Part shown: positions 44,330-55,805 of the stretch, in pieces
How positions within the stretch are numbered: the first letter of the stretch is position 1
Layout of the letters: the number at the start of each line of letters is the position of its first letter
Source of the DNA: Helianthus annuus
Lineage: Eukaryota > Streptophyta > Magnoliopsida > Asterales > Asteraceae
Direction of reading: 5' to 3'
DNA length: 64,000 nt
NCBI RefSeq assembly: GCF_002127325.2
Contig: NC_035437.2
Coordinates: forward strand, 172,177,378-172,241,377
Notes under the pieces: generated by a model
What the model was told of the DNA's origin: nothing
Databases searched by the model: none
The model's input: the letters and a program-made list of their open reading frames with translations, nothing else
Program-made: the position numbers and the translations under genes

Positions 44330-47300
44330 ATGTCAGAAAGTGGATCTCCGGGAGAGGTAAACCAGATCCCTAACACCTCTACCCCGGGAAGTGGTCAAGC
44401 TCACACAACAATAACAACGCCTTTTTCAACTCCGGGGAGTACACCCGAGTTCCTCACCTTTAACACACCAACCCCATCCAGATCTGGAGCTCCGTCTCCC
44501 AACGTTGGTGTGTCTGACACTCCGACACGCGTTGAACTTACCCCCGAGGGGGTCGCTCATAACTTCCTTGAGCTGAGATCACTTCTTAACCAACATGTGA
44601 ACAGAGAAAGGGAAAAGGGTGTAAGGATTCGTCTAGATTACGACGAGCCTGAGCCAACGTTATCTCCTGGACCACCTCTACCACCCTTCGTTACAAGAAG
44701 TGAAGCCGGTCCTAGCAACCCTTCAAACCTGCACCCTTATCTGTCCACTGTGACGAACCCCACTGTTCATCCCATTCTCTCTTCCCTACCAACTGTTAGT
44801 GGTACCCCTCTGGGACACGAGTTAACACTCGACCAACTCCTACAATCCCCGGTGACCAGTTGTCCCACTTCTCTGAATACCACATGGGAGCAAGCCCTGT
44901 CCGTGCTCCCTTTAGCACGAAGTGCTGTTGGCAGCACCCCTCTGGGGGTAAATTGCTCGGTTGGACCTGGAAGCCTTCAAGGTTTCAATTTCGTGCCCAA
45001 TGTGATGTCTCAGATGATGGCCCACTTCCCTTGGCAGCACTTCATCAATCAAGTGCTGGCCACCCAGGGAAACCAAGGCAATAATAACAACGGAGGCACG
45101 AGACCTGAAGAGGACTTGGCTAAACCTTACAAGCCAAGCAACCTTTCATGCTTTTCAAGACAGATAGCTGATTATGACTTCCAGTCAAAAATCAAAATGC
45201 CTGCCCACATCAAAACGTATGATGGGACCGAAGACCCCGAAGATCATCTTCAAATCTTTACTGGTGCTGCTCGAATAGAAAAATGGTCGAATGCTGAATG
45301 TTGCCTAATGTTCATGCAAACCCTCATTGGGTCCGCTAGAATTTGGTTCAACGACCTACCTGCTCAAAGCATTCGAAGCTTTGATGATCTCAGCAGAGGC
45401 TTCCTGGCAAACTTCTCCCAACAAAGGAGATACGTTAAAGACGCGACTGTAATCTTCCAAATAAAACAACGAGATGATGAAAGCCTACGAGCATTCATTG
45501 AACGGTACAAGAAAGAAGGGCTAACCTACGTGGGGGCTGATGAGAAAATGAGGGTTGCCGGTTTTATGAACGCCATAACCTCCAAGTATCTCACACGAGA
45601 TTTCAACAAATCTCTACCCAAAACCTTGGAAGAAGCCCTTGAAAGAGCTGAGGCTCACATCCGAGGAGAAGAAGCTGTTGATATCAAGGAACAAAGGAAA
45701 AGGGGTTCCGGTTGGCGAAGCAGCAGCCCAGCCAGAAAGAGAGGAAACTTTAATTCCTACGACAGACGCTCAAAGGGTTCAGACCCTCGAAGGGTTGAAG
45801 GGCGAAACCCTCCAAGCAGGGATAAGAGTATGAGTTTCACTCCTCTCACCAAAACCCCTCAAGAAATCCTGGCAACGGAAGAGGTCAAGCAAAACTTCAG
45901 ACCTCCCAGGCCTCTTCCCAAAAGTCGGAAAAACGAGAACTCCACTCAGTTCTGTGAATTCCATGAAGAAAAGGGACATCACACCAACGATTGCTTCCAG
46001 CTGAAAAAGAGAATTGAAGAAGCTGTCAAGTCAGGGGAACTTGCCCATTTGGTCAAGGGAGTTCGAGACAAGATGGCCGAAAACAAAGGGAAGGAAGTAA
46101 ACATGGTATGTTCTGATGAAAAGGTCCCTTACAAGAAGCGACGGTTGGAGGATTGGGAACTTCAGTGTGTTTGCTTCCCCCCAACAAGGAAGGACCCGCT
46201 CCCTGGTCCCCTTGTGGTTGAAGCCATCGTGGGTACCTTACAAACATGCAAAGCATACATAGACACGGGAGCAGCCACTGAAATCATGTTCGAGAAGTTT
46301 TTCAATCAACTAAGCAATGAGGAGCGTTCAAGGCTTCAACCCTCCGGGACCTCCATAAAGGGTATCGCTGACATAACCCTGAAGCCTTTGGGGCAAATAA
46401 CCCTTGATGTTTGTCTTAAAGAGGGATCAAAGGAAAGAACCCGATCACTAACATTCGTGGTTATCAACATCCCTTCCAACTACGACGTAATCATAGGGAG
46501 GCCCGGACAATGTGCATTTTACATGGCTGTGTCTGTTGGCCATGGCACTGTCAAGTTTCCAACCGAGAGAGGGATTGCAACCCTTCAACCCTCTCAGGAA
46601 GCTTACCTGATCGAAGGAGAAAGTTCTAATGACGAGAAAGACAAGCAGGGGTTAGTCATCAACCCTAAGTACCCCGAACAGCGGATAAGGGTCAATCCCA
46701 ACCTCTCTCAAGATACTCTTTCATACCTTGAAAAGCTGCTAAAACACCACAGCGATGTGTTCGCCTGGTCTCCCGAAGACATGACCGGGATCCCTCGAAG
46801 CATTGCTGAACATGAGCTGAGAATACCACCGAATGTCAAGCCAGTGGTTCAAAAGAAAAGAAGTTTGGCACCTGAAAGAAGCCTGGCAGCTTGCCAAGAG
46901 GTTGAAAAGCTTGTATCAGCTGGCATCCTCCGAGAGGTTAAGTATCAATCATGGATTGCTAATCCTGTCATGGTCCGGAAACCCGACAACTCTTGGAGAA
47001 TGTGTATAGATTTCAAGGATCTTAACAAAGCTTGTCCTAAAGATTGCTACCCGCTCCCAGAAATTGACCTTAAGGTTGATTCCCTCACGGGATACCCGTT
47101 CAAATGCTTCCTTGATGCATACAAAGGCTATCACCAGATCCTCATGAAAGAAGAGGATGAAGAAAAAACGGCTTTCCACACAGACAAGGGCATTTTCTGT
47201 TACCAAAAAATGCCTTTTGGTCTCAAGAACGCAGGAGCCACTTACCAACGACTCGTCGATAAAGCCTTCGAAAGCCAAATTGGAAGAAACATGGAAGCGT

Positions 47301-49873
47301 ATGTCGATGACCTGGTAATCAAAAGCAAAACGGAGTACCAGATGCTTGATGACATCCAAGAAACCTTCAAGAATCTTAGAAAGATCAACATGAAGCTTAA
47401 CCCGGAAAAATGTTCGTTCGGATTTGATGAAGGAAAATTCCTGGGTCATATTGTTGGAAAACAAAGCATCAAGGCCAACCCCAACAAAGTGAAAGCTGTT
47501 CTCGAAGCTAAACCACCAAGAACCAAGAAGGAGGTTGAAAGCTTGAATGGGAAGCTTGCAGCCTTGAAGCGTTTTACCTCAAAACTGGCCGAAAGGTCCC
47601 TACCGTTCTACAAAACGCTCAAGAATTGTTCAGATAAGAAAGATTTCAGATGGACCGAGGAGGCTGAGGAAGCTTTCAATCAAATGAAACAGCACCTTGC
47701 TTCACTGCCAGATATTGCAGCACCTGAAACCGGGGAGCTCATATCGGTGTACCTCTCAGTTGCCGACGAAGCCATCAGTGCAGTCCTCACCATTGAAAGG
47801 GACAAGGCTCAGGTACCCGTCTATTTTTTCAGCAAAACTTTAAAACTAGCTGAAACCAAATATCCTCCCTTTGAAAAACTAGCCCTAGCCTTGGTCCAAA
47901 CAGCCAGAAGGCTTAGAAGATACTTTCAAGCACATCCTATACAAGTGGTCACTGACCAACCTGTCAAGAACGTGCTTGAAAAGCCTGAAAACTCAGGAAG
48001 ATTGGCAAAATGGGCAGTGGAACTAGGTGAACATAACATCACCTATGTCCCACGAAAAGCAATCAAAGCTCAAGTTTTGGCTGACTTCCTAGTAGAAGTC
48101 CCAAGCCAAAAGACTGAAGAAATAAACACCACAACCACTGAACCCTCCAACCCTGAAGCCTGGAAACTGTTCACCGACGGGGCTTCAAGCGTTGAAGGGT
48201 CAGGAGCTGGTGTAATCCTAATCAACCCTGAGGGGCTAGAATTCACATATGCTCTTCGTTTCAACTTTCAGACCACTAATAACGAGGCTGAATACGAAGC
48301 ACTGATCGCTGGCCTCCGGCTAGCCAAAGAAATGAAAGTCAAAAAGCTTGAAGTGTTCACTGATTCGCTACTAGTATCAAGCCAAGTCAATGACAGCTAT
48401 GTCGCCAAGGAGCCCAACATGAGAAGGTACAAAGAAAAATCAAAGGAATTAATGAACACCTTCCAGGCATGCAACATCAAACAGATTCCAAGATCCCAAA
48501 ACAAAAAGGCTGACGCCTTAAGCAAGTTAGCGTCCCTCACATTCGCCCACCTCACAAAAAAGGTGTTGGTTGAAGTGTTGAAGGCTCGTTCAATTGACGA
48601 ATTGGAAGTACAAGATGTGGTCACCGAGGAAGATCCAAATTGGATGACTCCCATAAAGAAGTTCCTTCAAAACAACGAACTACCAAGTGATCAAATAGAA
48701 GCTGAAAGGGTAAAGATCAAAGCAAGACAATATGTGTTGCAAGGAGAAATCCTCTATAAAAAAGGATACCTTGCACCATTGCTAAGGTGTGTGGGCCCTG
48801 AACAAAGCAAGTATTTGGTTAAAGAAGTGCATGAAGGAATATGTGGAGCTCATTTCGGAGCTAGGTCGGTGGTTGCAAAACTCATGAACTTGGGATACTT
48901 CTGGCCTTCAATGCATCGGGATACCGTCGAGCAATTGAAGAAATGCGATGCCTGCCAAATCCACTCCCCAATACCAAAAAGTCCAAAACATGACTTGGTC
49001 CCCATAACTTCAGCATGGCCATTCCATAAATGGGGAATGGACATAGTTGGACCATTCCCTCCAAGCAAAGGGGGAGTAAAATTCCTGTTGGTAGCAATTG
49101 ATTACTTCAGCAAATGGCCAGAGGTCAAACCCCTTGCCAAAATCACAGGAAAGCAAATCATAGACTTTGTATGGGAGAACATCATATGCCGCTATGGGCT
49201 GCCAGGGGTAATTGTGACCGATAATGGGAAACAATTCGCTGAGAAACCCTTCAGCCTTTGGTGCAAAGAGTACAGGATCAACCAAATCTTCAGCTCAGTG
49301 GCTTACCCGCAATCAAACGGTCAGGTTGAAAGGACCAACAGAAGCATAGTGGAAGGCATCAAGACAAGATTGGGGAGATATGAAAGTAATTGGCTGGAAG
49401 AATTGCCTAGCGTTTTATGGGCAATCAGAACAACAGAAAAAGCAAGTCACAGAAAAACACCTTATAGCTTGGTATTCGGATCCGAAGCCGTAATCCCCGC
49501 TGAAATAGGAGTTGTAACCCAACGAATTATCAACATGGATCCCGAGGTAAACACACAAGAGACCATGTTGAACTTACAACTCTTAGAAGAGGCCCGGGAT
49601 CAAGCAGCAATACAAGAGGCCAAATACAAGCAAAAGATGGAAGCATATTACAACAAAAAGGTCAAGAACGAACGATTCAAGCCAGGAGACCTAGTCCTCA
49701 GAAACAATGAGGCCAGCAAAAAGGAAAACCAAGGAAAATTAGGCCCAAAATGGGAGGGGCCATACACCATCCTCGAAGCACACAAGGGTGGATCCTACAA
49801 GCTGGGAGATCTAGAAGGCAAAAGGCTCCCAAGGCACTGGAACGGAAAAACTTTAAGAAAATTCTATGTTTAG
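44330..49873 (+). CDS. Tat-lineage Gag-Pol polyprotein, intact
   Basis: 1847 codons without interruption, starting about 65 bp after the primer site. In order: a Pro/Ser/Thr-rich N-terminus; a retrotransposon Gag region (PAHIKTYDGTEDPEDHLQ, about 286-305); a zinc-binding CEFHEEKGHHTNDC (about 543); protease DTGA (about 645); reverse transcriptase with YVDDLVIK (about 990); a first RNase H; a second RNase H with FTDGASS (about 1282) and NNEAEYEAL; integrase zinc motif (about 1500), then D in MDIVGP, D in VTDNG and E in NGQVERT. A second RNase H is the hallmark of the Tat group. The protein ends in HWNGKTLRKFYV. No stop or frameshift, so this copy may be autonomous. It converges with the antisense gene downstream. 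Confidence 0.96.
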   Translation: MSESGSPGEVNQIPNTSTPGSGQAHTTITTPFSTPGSTPEFLTFNTPTPSRSGAPSPNVGVSDTPTRVELTPEGVAHNFLELRSLLNQHVNREREKGVRIRLDYDEPEPTLSPGPPLPPFVTRSEAGPSNPSNLHPYLSTVTNPTVHPILSSLPTVSGTPLGHELTLDQLLQSPVTSCPTSLNTTWEQALSVLPLARSAVGSTPLGVNCSVGPGSLQGFNFVPNVMSQMMAHFPWQHFINQVLATQGNQGNNNNGGTRPEEDLAKPYKPSNLSCFSRQIADYDFQSKIKMPAHIKTYDGTEDPEDHLQIFTGAARIEKWSNAECCLMFMQTLIGSARIWFNDLPAQSIRSFDDLSRGFLANFSQQRRYVKDATVIFQIKQRDDESLRAFIERYKKEGLTYVGADEKMRVAGFMNAITSKYLTRDFNKSLPKTLEEALERAEAHIRGEEAVDIKEQRKRGSGWRSSSPARKRGNFNSYDRRSKGSDPRRVEGRNPPSRDKSMSFTPLTKTPQEILATEEVKQNFRPPRPLPKSRKNENSTQFCEFHEEKGHHTNDCFQLKKRIEEAVKSGELAHLVKGVRDKMAENKGKEVNMVCSDEKVPYKKRRLEDWELQCVCFPPTRKDPLPGPLVVEAIVGTLQTCKAYIDTGAATEIMFEKFFNQLSNEERSRLQPSGTSIKGIADITLKPLGQITLDVCLKEGSKERTRSLTFVVINIPSNYDVIIGRPGQCAFYMAVSVGHGTVKFPTERGIATLQPSQEAYLIEGESSNDEKDKQGLVINPKYPEQRIRVNPNLSQDTLSYLEKLLKHHSDVFAWSPEDMTGIPRSIAEHELRIPPNVKPVVQKKRSLAPERSLAACQEVEKLVSAGILREVKYQSWIANPVMVRKPDNSWRMCIDFKDLNKACPKDCYPLPEIDLKVDSLTGYPFKCFLDAYKGYHQILMKEEDEEKTAFHTDKGIFCYQKMPFGLKNAGATYQRLVDKAFESQIGRNMEAYVDDLVIKSKTEYQMLDDIQETFKNLRKINMKLNPEKCSFGFDEGKFLGHIVGKQSIKANPNKVKAVLEAKPPRTKKEVESLNGKLAALKRFTSKLAERSLPFYKTLKNCSDKKDFRWTEEAEEAFNQMKQHLASLPDIAAPETGELISVYLSVADEAISAVLTIERDKAQVPVYFFSKTLKLAETKYPPFEKLALALVQTARRLRRYFQAHPIQVVTDQPVKNVLEKPENSGRLAKWAVELGEHNITYVPRKAIKAQVLADFLVEVPSQKTEEINTTTTEPSNPEAWKLFTDGASSVEGSGAGVILINPEGLEFTYALRFNFQTTNNEAEYEALIAGLRLAKEMKVKKLEVFTDSLLVSSQVNDSYVAKEPNMRRYKEKSKELMNTFQACNIKQIPRSQNKKADALSKLASLTFAHLTKKVLVEVLKARSIDELEVQDVVTEEDPNWMTPIKKFLQNNELPSDQIEAERVKIKARQYVLQGEILYKKGYLAPLLRCVGPEQSKYLVKEVHEGICGAHFGARSVVAKLMNLGYFWPSMHRDTVEQLKKCDACQIHSPIPKSPKHDLVPITSAWPFHKWGMDIVGPFPPSKGGVKFLLVAIDYFSKWPEVKPLAKITGKQIIDFVWENIICRYGLPGVIVTDNGKQFAEKPFSLWCKEYRINQIFSSVAYPQSNGQVERTNRSIVEGIKTRLGRYESNWLEELPSVLWAIRTTEKASHRKTPYSLVFGSEAVIPAEIGVVTQRIINMDPEVNTQETMLNLQLLEEARDQAAIQEAKYKQKMEAYYNKKVKNERFKPGDLVLRNNEASKKENQGKLGPKWEGPYTILEAHKGGSYKLGDLEGKRLPRHWNGKTLRKFYV

Positions 49874-50748
49874 AAAGTTTGGTTTGTGGCAAAACAAAAA
49901 CCTTTTGTAAAAGCAAATGTTGCTTGAATGAATGAAGTTACTTTATCAAACTTGTCTTTCTATCCTAATATCAGGTTGAGAACCTAGCAAAAAACTCCAT
50001 GGCAAGGGCCATGTAAGGGGATGAGCTCCCAGGCCATATCGCTCAATAGGTTCAAGGGTTGAATGGACCTATATAAGGGGTGAGTTCCTAAATCAATACA
50101 ACTCCATGAGACTTATCAAAGAAAAACCATAGTGTCTCATAGACAGGTTTGAACAGCCTACACCAATCGTTCCTTAAGTCTAAAAAATGTACCCAATAAT
50201 CAGACTTACGAAACCAAACAAATCACAACGAAATAAAAGAAAAGGATAGATACTACGTCTTGATGATAAACACTAAGGCAAAGTGACTGCAGCATTGAAC
50301 CCTTTAAAGTGTAAAAAACATAAAGACAAAGTAAACAAAGACAAGGCAAGAAAATAAAAACAAACAAGCCTATCAACCAAACATACAAACCAAATCAGAA
50401 GCTACCCAAAGATCAACCAACAGGCACCGAGCTTGAAAGGTTAAAGGCTTCAACCCACCAGCAACTGTACAAAAAGCCTGAAGGGTTGAAACCCCACAAA
50501 ACAAAACCAAGCAAATGGAACCAACAAAAACATCAACAACAAACATCATGTCATAAGTTAGAAAGGCCATAAAAGACCTTCATAAGACAGTTAAAGCAAG
50601 CCCTAGTGACTTGCAAATAAAACTAATGTTCAACAGCCATATAGGCCCAACCAACCAACCATGGGAACCTTAAGGGTCCCCAAAACCTAAACATTGTTTA
50701 AAACATTACAAAACATAAAATGTTTGCTAAGAAAGCTACGAATAAATG
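49874..50748. other. Spacer between gag-pol and the antisense gene
   Basis: No coding sequence. It would contain the 3' ends of both convergent transcripts. A-rich with short motifs such as GGTTGAA scattered through it. Confidence 0.6.
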
Positions 50749-52940
50749 TCAGTTATCAGAGGGCTTGGCACCTTCACCCTTAGACTTTTTAGCTTTCTTT
50801 GTCTTCTTCACCTTCACAACTTCTTCACCACCAACTGCAGAGGTTTCCAAACCAGCATCTTTCGAGGTTTCAGGCAGACTCGAAAGGGTATCATCACTGT
50901 CCCCGGAGTAAGACCTCTTCTTTGACAAGGAACCCAAAACCTCAGCACAAACCTTCTCATTTAACCCCTCAGGCTTCAACCCCTGTAAAACAGACAAAGG
51001 CTTACCAAAACAAGAGGATACCTCATGAATAAAGGGGTAGGTTAGCCTCTCCATCTGCTCAACAGAAGCCTTGAAGACATCAGAAGCCTCAGGGCGAAAC
51101 ATGGGTGATTTCTCCAAAGGTTGCCCAGATTCATGAAGTTTATAGCCAGCAGTAAGGCCTTGATGCTTCCCCAGGTTCAGCAGCTTTGTGTAAACATCAC
51201 CAAGGGCAGAGTTAAATTCCTTAGAGTGCAAAAGATAAGTCACAACCTGCTGAAACCCATGCTCGATCAACCACTGATTATCCGCAGTCACTTGACCAAC
51301 GGAAGCCTTCAACCCCTCCTTTTCTTCACGAAAAGCCTTCTGCTGGACAGATAAGGCCTCTCGGTCAGCCTTCAATTTCAACAAATTTGCTTCAAAACTT
51401 TTCCTCAGGTCACCCATCTCAATGGCATGCATCTTCTTCAGATCCTCAATCTCCTTCTTCCAAGCTGCCTCCTTCTCTGCAAACCCAGCCACTTCCTTCT
51501 TCATCGATGCAAGGGAGGATTTCATTTTGTCTTTCTTTTTAGAAAAATCCTCATACTCCCGCATCCTTTGGCGAAAGCGTGTAATCCCTTGGGGAAGCAT
51601 GGCTGCAAGGTTGCAAGTAGTTAAAACCATGCGAGATAACATAGTGTCATCATCCATCTCAGCAATAGCTTCACGAACGGAAGGAGGAGCAAGATGACTA
51701 AGAGCATCTTCACAAACAGCAGCATCCTTAAAAGTGTCATCATTCTTAACCAACCAAGTAGGCACATAAGTGCCCTCAGGGTTCAACCCTTCAACGTCTC
51801 TGCTCGACGATTCTTGAACAGGGGTAGCAACACCCTTCTTCCCTCGAACCTTCTTACCATGCACAACTAATTCCTTCTCCTTCTCAACCTCCACTTCAGC
51901 CTGATCCTCAGAAGCCTCGATATCATCACTCAAATCCACTGGCTCAGTGGAAGTGGATTGAGGAGCAGCTTCCAGTAAACGACGAGATAACCGGCGAGTT
52001 GAAGGCTTGGGAACATTGGACTTGGTAAAACCCTTCGCATTTGCAACACTGACATAACCTGAACCCTCAAACCTCTGCTCAGAGGTCCTCACAACAACAT
52101 TTTCACCCGGAACAGTCGGAGCATCTTCAAAAACCACATCGGACGTATCGTCACTCTTGATGAAGTCCAAAGCAGACATAACTGCCAAAAAACAAATAAA
52201 GAAAATAAGTCACAAACAAAGTAAGATGAAAAGGTATAAGGGAAAAAATGCATACCAAGGCCATTTCTCATCAACACCGGATCCCGATCAACTTTTGCCC
52301 AAATATTACTAACCCCTAAAAGCACTAACAAATGTTCGGGAAAAGGGCGAACCCTCGAAGGGCACCCCCGAATGGCTGAAAGAAAGGCATCATTCAATTC
52401 AGACTCGGAAGGCTCCGGATCGTTGAGAACAGCATCCGGATGCCTCCACACCATTTTGAAAGGAATAATGGATTCAGAAACCCAGAAAAACGTATTCTTC
52501 CATGATCCAAGGGTTGTAACCATGGATGAAACAAGACAAGTATCAACCTTTGTGTTCTCAAAAGTAAACCAATCACCATTTTTGGCTAACCGGAAGAACC
52601 TCCGAAAGAGCAACAATGAAGGATCATAACCTAAAGCACGACACAGCACTTCAAAGTGCAAAACCCTAGCCATTCCTTTCGGATGTACTTGCCCAAAAGA
52701 CACTCGATAATATTCAAGCAAATTTAGAACAAAAAACGAAAAAGGGTAACGAAGATTAGACCACTCAAAATGCCGACAATACAAAGCAATAAAACCAGGA
52801 ATCGGTTTGTCAACGGAAGCATCGCAAGCAGGGGCGGTCGGATTAAACTGTTTATCGATACCATATTCAAGGCAAAACAGGTCTACCTCCTCTTGTGTCA
52901 ACCGAGAAAATGACCTCGCTAAATCCTTAAGGGCACCCAT
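50749..52940 (-). CDS. Antisense spliced gene of the Tat element (gypsy-type 'transposase' family ORF)
   Basis: Two exons on the minus strand, 52940-52256 and 52181-50749, with a 74-bp intron (G|GTATGC ... TTGGCAG|T). Joined, they give 2118 nt, 705 aa, with no frame break across the junction (NGL|VMSALDF). Exon 1 (228 aa) is a globular Trp/Phe-rich domain (FIALYCRHFEWSNLRYP, GKNGDW-like AKNGDWFTFE) resembling the Pfam family called putative gypsy-type transposon; extra ORFs of this kind, some antisense, are known from Tat-lineage elements. Exon 2 has an acidic linker, a long coiled coil (about MKSSLASMKKEVAGF through FREEKEGLKASVGQ) and a Lys-rich C-terminus (KVKKTKKAKKSK) that looks like a nuclear localisation signal. 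Function unknown. Its promoter should lie between 52941 and the 3' LTR. Confidence 0.8.
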
Positions 52941-53039
52941 GATCGAAAAAAGTAAAAGTGAAAACGGAGAAGAAAACTAACCTGAGGGAGGAAAAACTGT
53001 GAATGATTGAAGGGAAAATGATGAAGTTTTGTAATTGTA

Positions 53040-53060
53040 AAAATGAATATAAGAGTAAAG
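53040..53060 (-). promoter_or_regulatory. TATA-like element for the antisense gene
   Basis: The minus strand reads CTTATATTCATT about 105 bp upstream of the ATG at 52940. Weak and unconfirmed. Confidence 0.3.
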
Positions 53061-53276
53061 TAAGGGTATTAAAGATAAAAATAAAAATCTCTGCCAATCC
53101 GCCGCCTGACACATGTCCAATCAACTGTCAAATCGATTAAATTTCAAAATTCAAAAAAGTAACCGCCTCAAACCCTTCAAGCCTCCAAACAACGAACCCT
53201 TGAAGCCTTTAAAAGACATGCATAAAAGTCAGAAGTCTTTGAGCCTAATACCCCAAAAACCTCTGACTTGGGGGGC

Positions 53277-53902
53277 TGACGACGGGGGTAGCCCAAAGAC
53301 AAATAAAACCATTAATATGCAAAGAGCTTAAAAGGTTGAAAGGTTCATCGGATGAAAAGCTGCATAATGAGTGAATCGAGGAACAGTAACTAGTCATGTC
53401 CACCAACTCATCTCACCAACTCACGCTCACCAACTCACAAAGTCAGAGCAGGTCTGTACAGGCACACCCTATTAACCAGGGGTCCAAAGCCTTGAACCCC
53501 AAAAGGGGAAACCCTCCATAAGCAAACAGGTCTCACTAGTATAGTCCATACCATTTCGAGAAGTGTCTTCCACTATAAGAAGACAGCTCAATAACACTTC
53601 AAGGACATTCCGAAAAGCAGAGAGATTCCTTAATCTCTTGTCATTTGAAGAGTTCTTGTCACTTCCAAATAACTCTTCATCAGATTCATCTCATTCATTC
53701 TATTTGCTTTCTTTTCTTGATCCGAGTCAATCTTGGAGAAAGAACTTCAAAGCAAATAACTCAAATATACTAGTGAACCTCCTTCCACGTTTTGCAAACG
53801 TGGAGGGACCCCGCGACCTGCGTTAGGCAAAATCAAACCTTTCAGCCCTTTTGCCTGACCAGTCCAGCTACCATCCTTGGTCCCGTGTTTGTTGCATCAA
53901 CA
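53277..53902 (+). repeat. 3' LTR of the Tat element
   Basis: Same sequence as the 5' LTR apart from one base. It follows GACTTGGGGGGC and is followed by CTTTC. Confidence 0.96.
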
Positions 53903-53907
53903 CTTTC

Positions 53908-55175
53908 ATATCTCTAAACTTTAATAAAGTTGCAATACAGACCCTTAGCTTCAATGAAGTTTTTTTTTTCCAGTTTACAATAGAGACCCTAAATTTTAAT
54001 AAGTTTCAAAGTTTCTAGGTAATAACAAAATACCTATTGCAACATCGTGAATTCTTTTAACGATTTCGCCTTTTTTATATAAAGTTTCGAATAATATCAA
54101 TGTCCCTGCCGCATCGAGTTGGTTTACGTCAAGATTTCGTTTTTTATATAGATTGTACGCCCTCCCCCAATGTATGGGTATGTGTTAGAGTACATTACTT
54201 TTTTTCACGGTTTAACGCCACCACCATACCCCGCAAATTTTCGTTTACTAATGAAATCATACATATGACCATAACAAAAGTTGTTAAATACTTAACTGGC
54301 TCGGGTATACATTAGATTATGGATTGTTTGGACGTTGGTCTAAGAAATTTAAAGTGAAATGAGTTATGGTGTTTTTCATAGTCTAAGAGAAACCATTTGG
54401 AAGTCTATTTCTTTACCACAAATTGTAAAAAAAGATCAATGAGTTCGTGTACTTTGTTTTATTATATGTTTAATAGTGGAGAGTTCAAATGAGAAGAATT
54501 AAAAATTAAGAATAAAAAGAATAAAGGATACAAAGGTAATTTGAACAAATCATTTAATAAGTCTATTATTTATTTTTGTTATTCAAATTAATGAACTCTA
54601 ATCATTTAATAAGCCTTTCTTATAAAATAGTTGTGCACCTTAGACAATAAAAACAATCCTACACATGATCTTACATTTTCAATGTTTCACACCATTAAAA
54701 CAATATTTTAACGTAGGATACAGAATGTGTAGGACTCAGACACTTTTAAATAATCTTGCGACTCATAATAAAATATGTGTATGACACAAAATTTTCATTC
54801 TAATAAAATTTGTGTAGGAGCCAATACATTAATGATGGTGAAGGAGAAATTTATGGTTGCATTAATAACACTTTAGTAACTCTTTAGAATATTTATTAAT
54901 TTTCAATATCAAAATGTGTATACTACCCTTAGTAATTAAAACATTAATTAAAAGTAGACAAAAATGATATCTTGATTCACAACCATTGATAAAAAAATGT
55001 AAGATTTAGATTAATTCATTTTTTCTTCTTTTAAGAATATTCTTCTCAAATGAAACTCCCCCATGTTTAATATTACTGCATCTTAGAGCTAATTACAAAA
55101 GGGGTTTGCAAATATTACATCGGGGTCCTTTTTATATTTTCATTTACCAAAACTCAAAATTAGCTACTACTTTAC
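53908..55175. other. AT-rich intergenic DNA, no gene seen
   Basis: Only short frames. The phrase AGACCCT-AATTTTAATAA-GTT recurs near 53925, 53940 and 53995, suggesting a decayed repeat. Confidence 0.5.
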
Positions 55176-55551
55176 TAGAGGTGCACAAACAGGTTAATTT
55201 TAATAATCGGTTCGGTTAAACGGTTGTACCGATTACTTTGACTTTAACCGGTTAATGCTTTAACGGGTTATGTTTTTAACTGGTCCGGTTAATTATTTTA
55301 ACCGTTTATATTTTTAACTGGTCCGGTTAATTACTTTAACCGGTTACTTTCGGTTAATAACCGGTTTATTTGCTTTTTTTTATTTTTTGGTAACCGGTCT
55401 GCCGGTTAATAACCGATTTCTATACTGAATATCAATAATCGGTTACAAACATACGGTTAAAATTAATTATTCCTTGATCGATTATTAACCGGTTACGGTT
55501 TCAATTAATAGGTGGTTATGATTAATCAACCGGTTATTTTGTGCACCTCTA
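55176..55551. mobile_element. hAT-like MITE saturated with AACCGGTT motifs
   Basis: Perfect 14-bp inverted ends TAGAGGTGCACAAA and TTTGTGCACCTCTA, with a short spacer in one arm. The interior consists largely of CGGTTA / TAACCGG units on both strands. No matching 8-bp flank remains (TACTTTAC and TTGATATC). Confidence 0.75.
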
Positions 55552-55805
55552 TTGATATCTTAAATAATCCTCAGTTAATAAAGACCACAATCCTCAGTTA
55601 CTATAGACTCTATAGTAAGTTAATTGGGCTTATTATATTCATTTAATTATTCAATGGGCCAGTATTTGGGCTTGAACCTTGAAATGCCTTGAATTCACTC
55701 GTATGGGCCTGGATCGGGCTCTATCGTCACATTGTTTTTAGAGTTTAGACTTTAGAGTAAGTTAATCGTGCTTTTTATACTGTCACAATGCTTAAGAGCT
55801 AAGAG

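Larger units (their letters stand above)
43621..53902 (+). mobile_element. Complete Ty3/gypsy element, Tat lineage, 10.3 kb
   Basis: Flanked by the 5-bp duplication CTTTC (43616-43620 and 53903-53907). LTRs are 626 bp each and differ at one base by my reading (AACAATAAC versus AACAGTAAC). tRNA-Lys-type primer site, one intact gag-pol frame with a second RNase H, and a convergent antisense gene before the polypurine tract (TTGGGGGGC). A very recent insertion, probably able to move. Confidence 0.96.
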
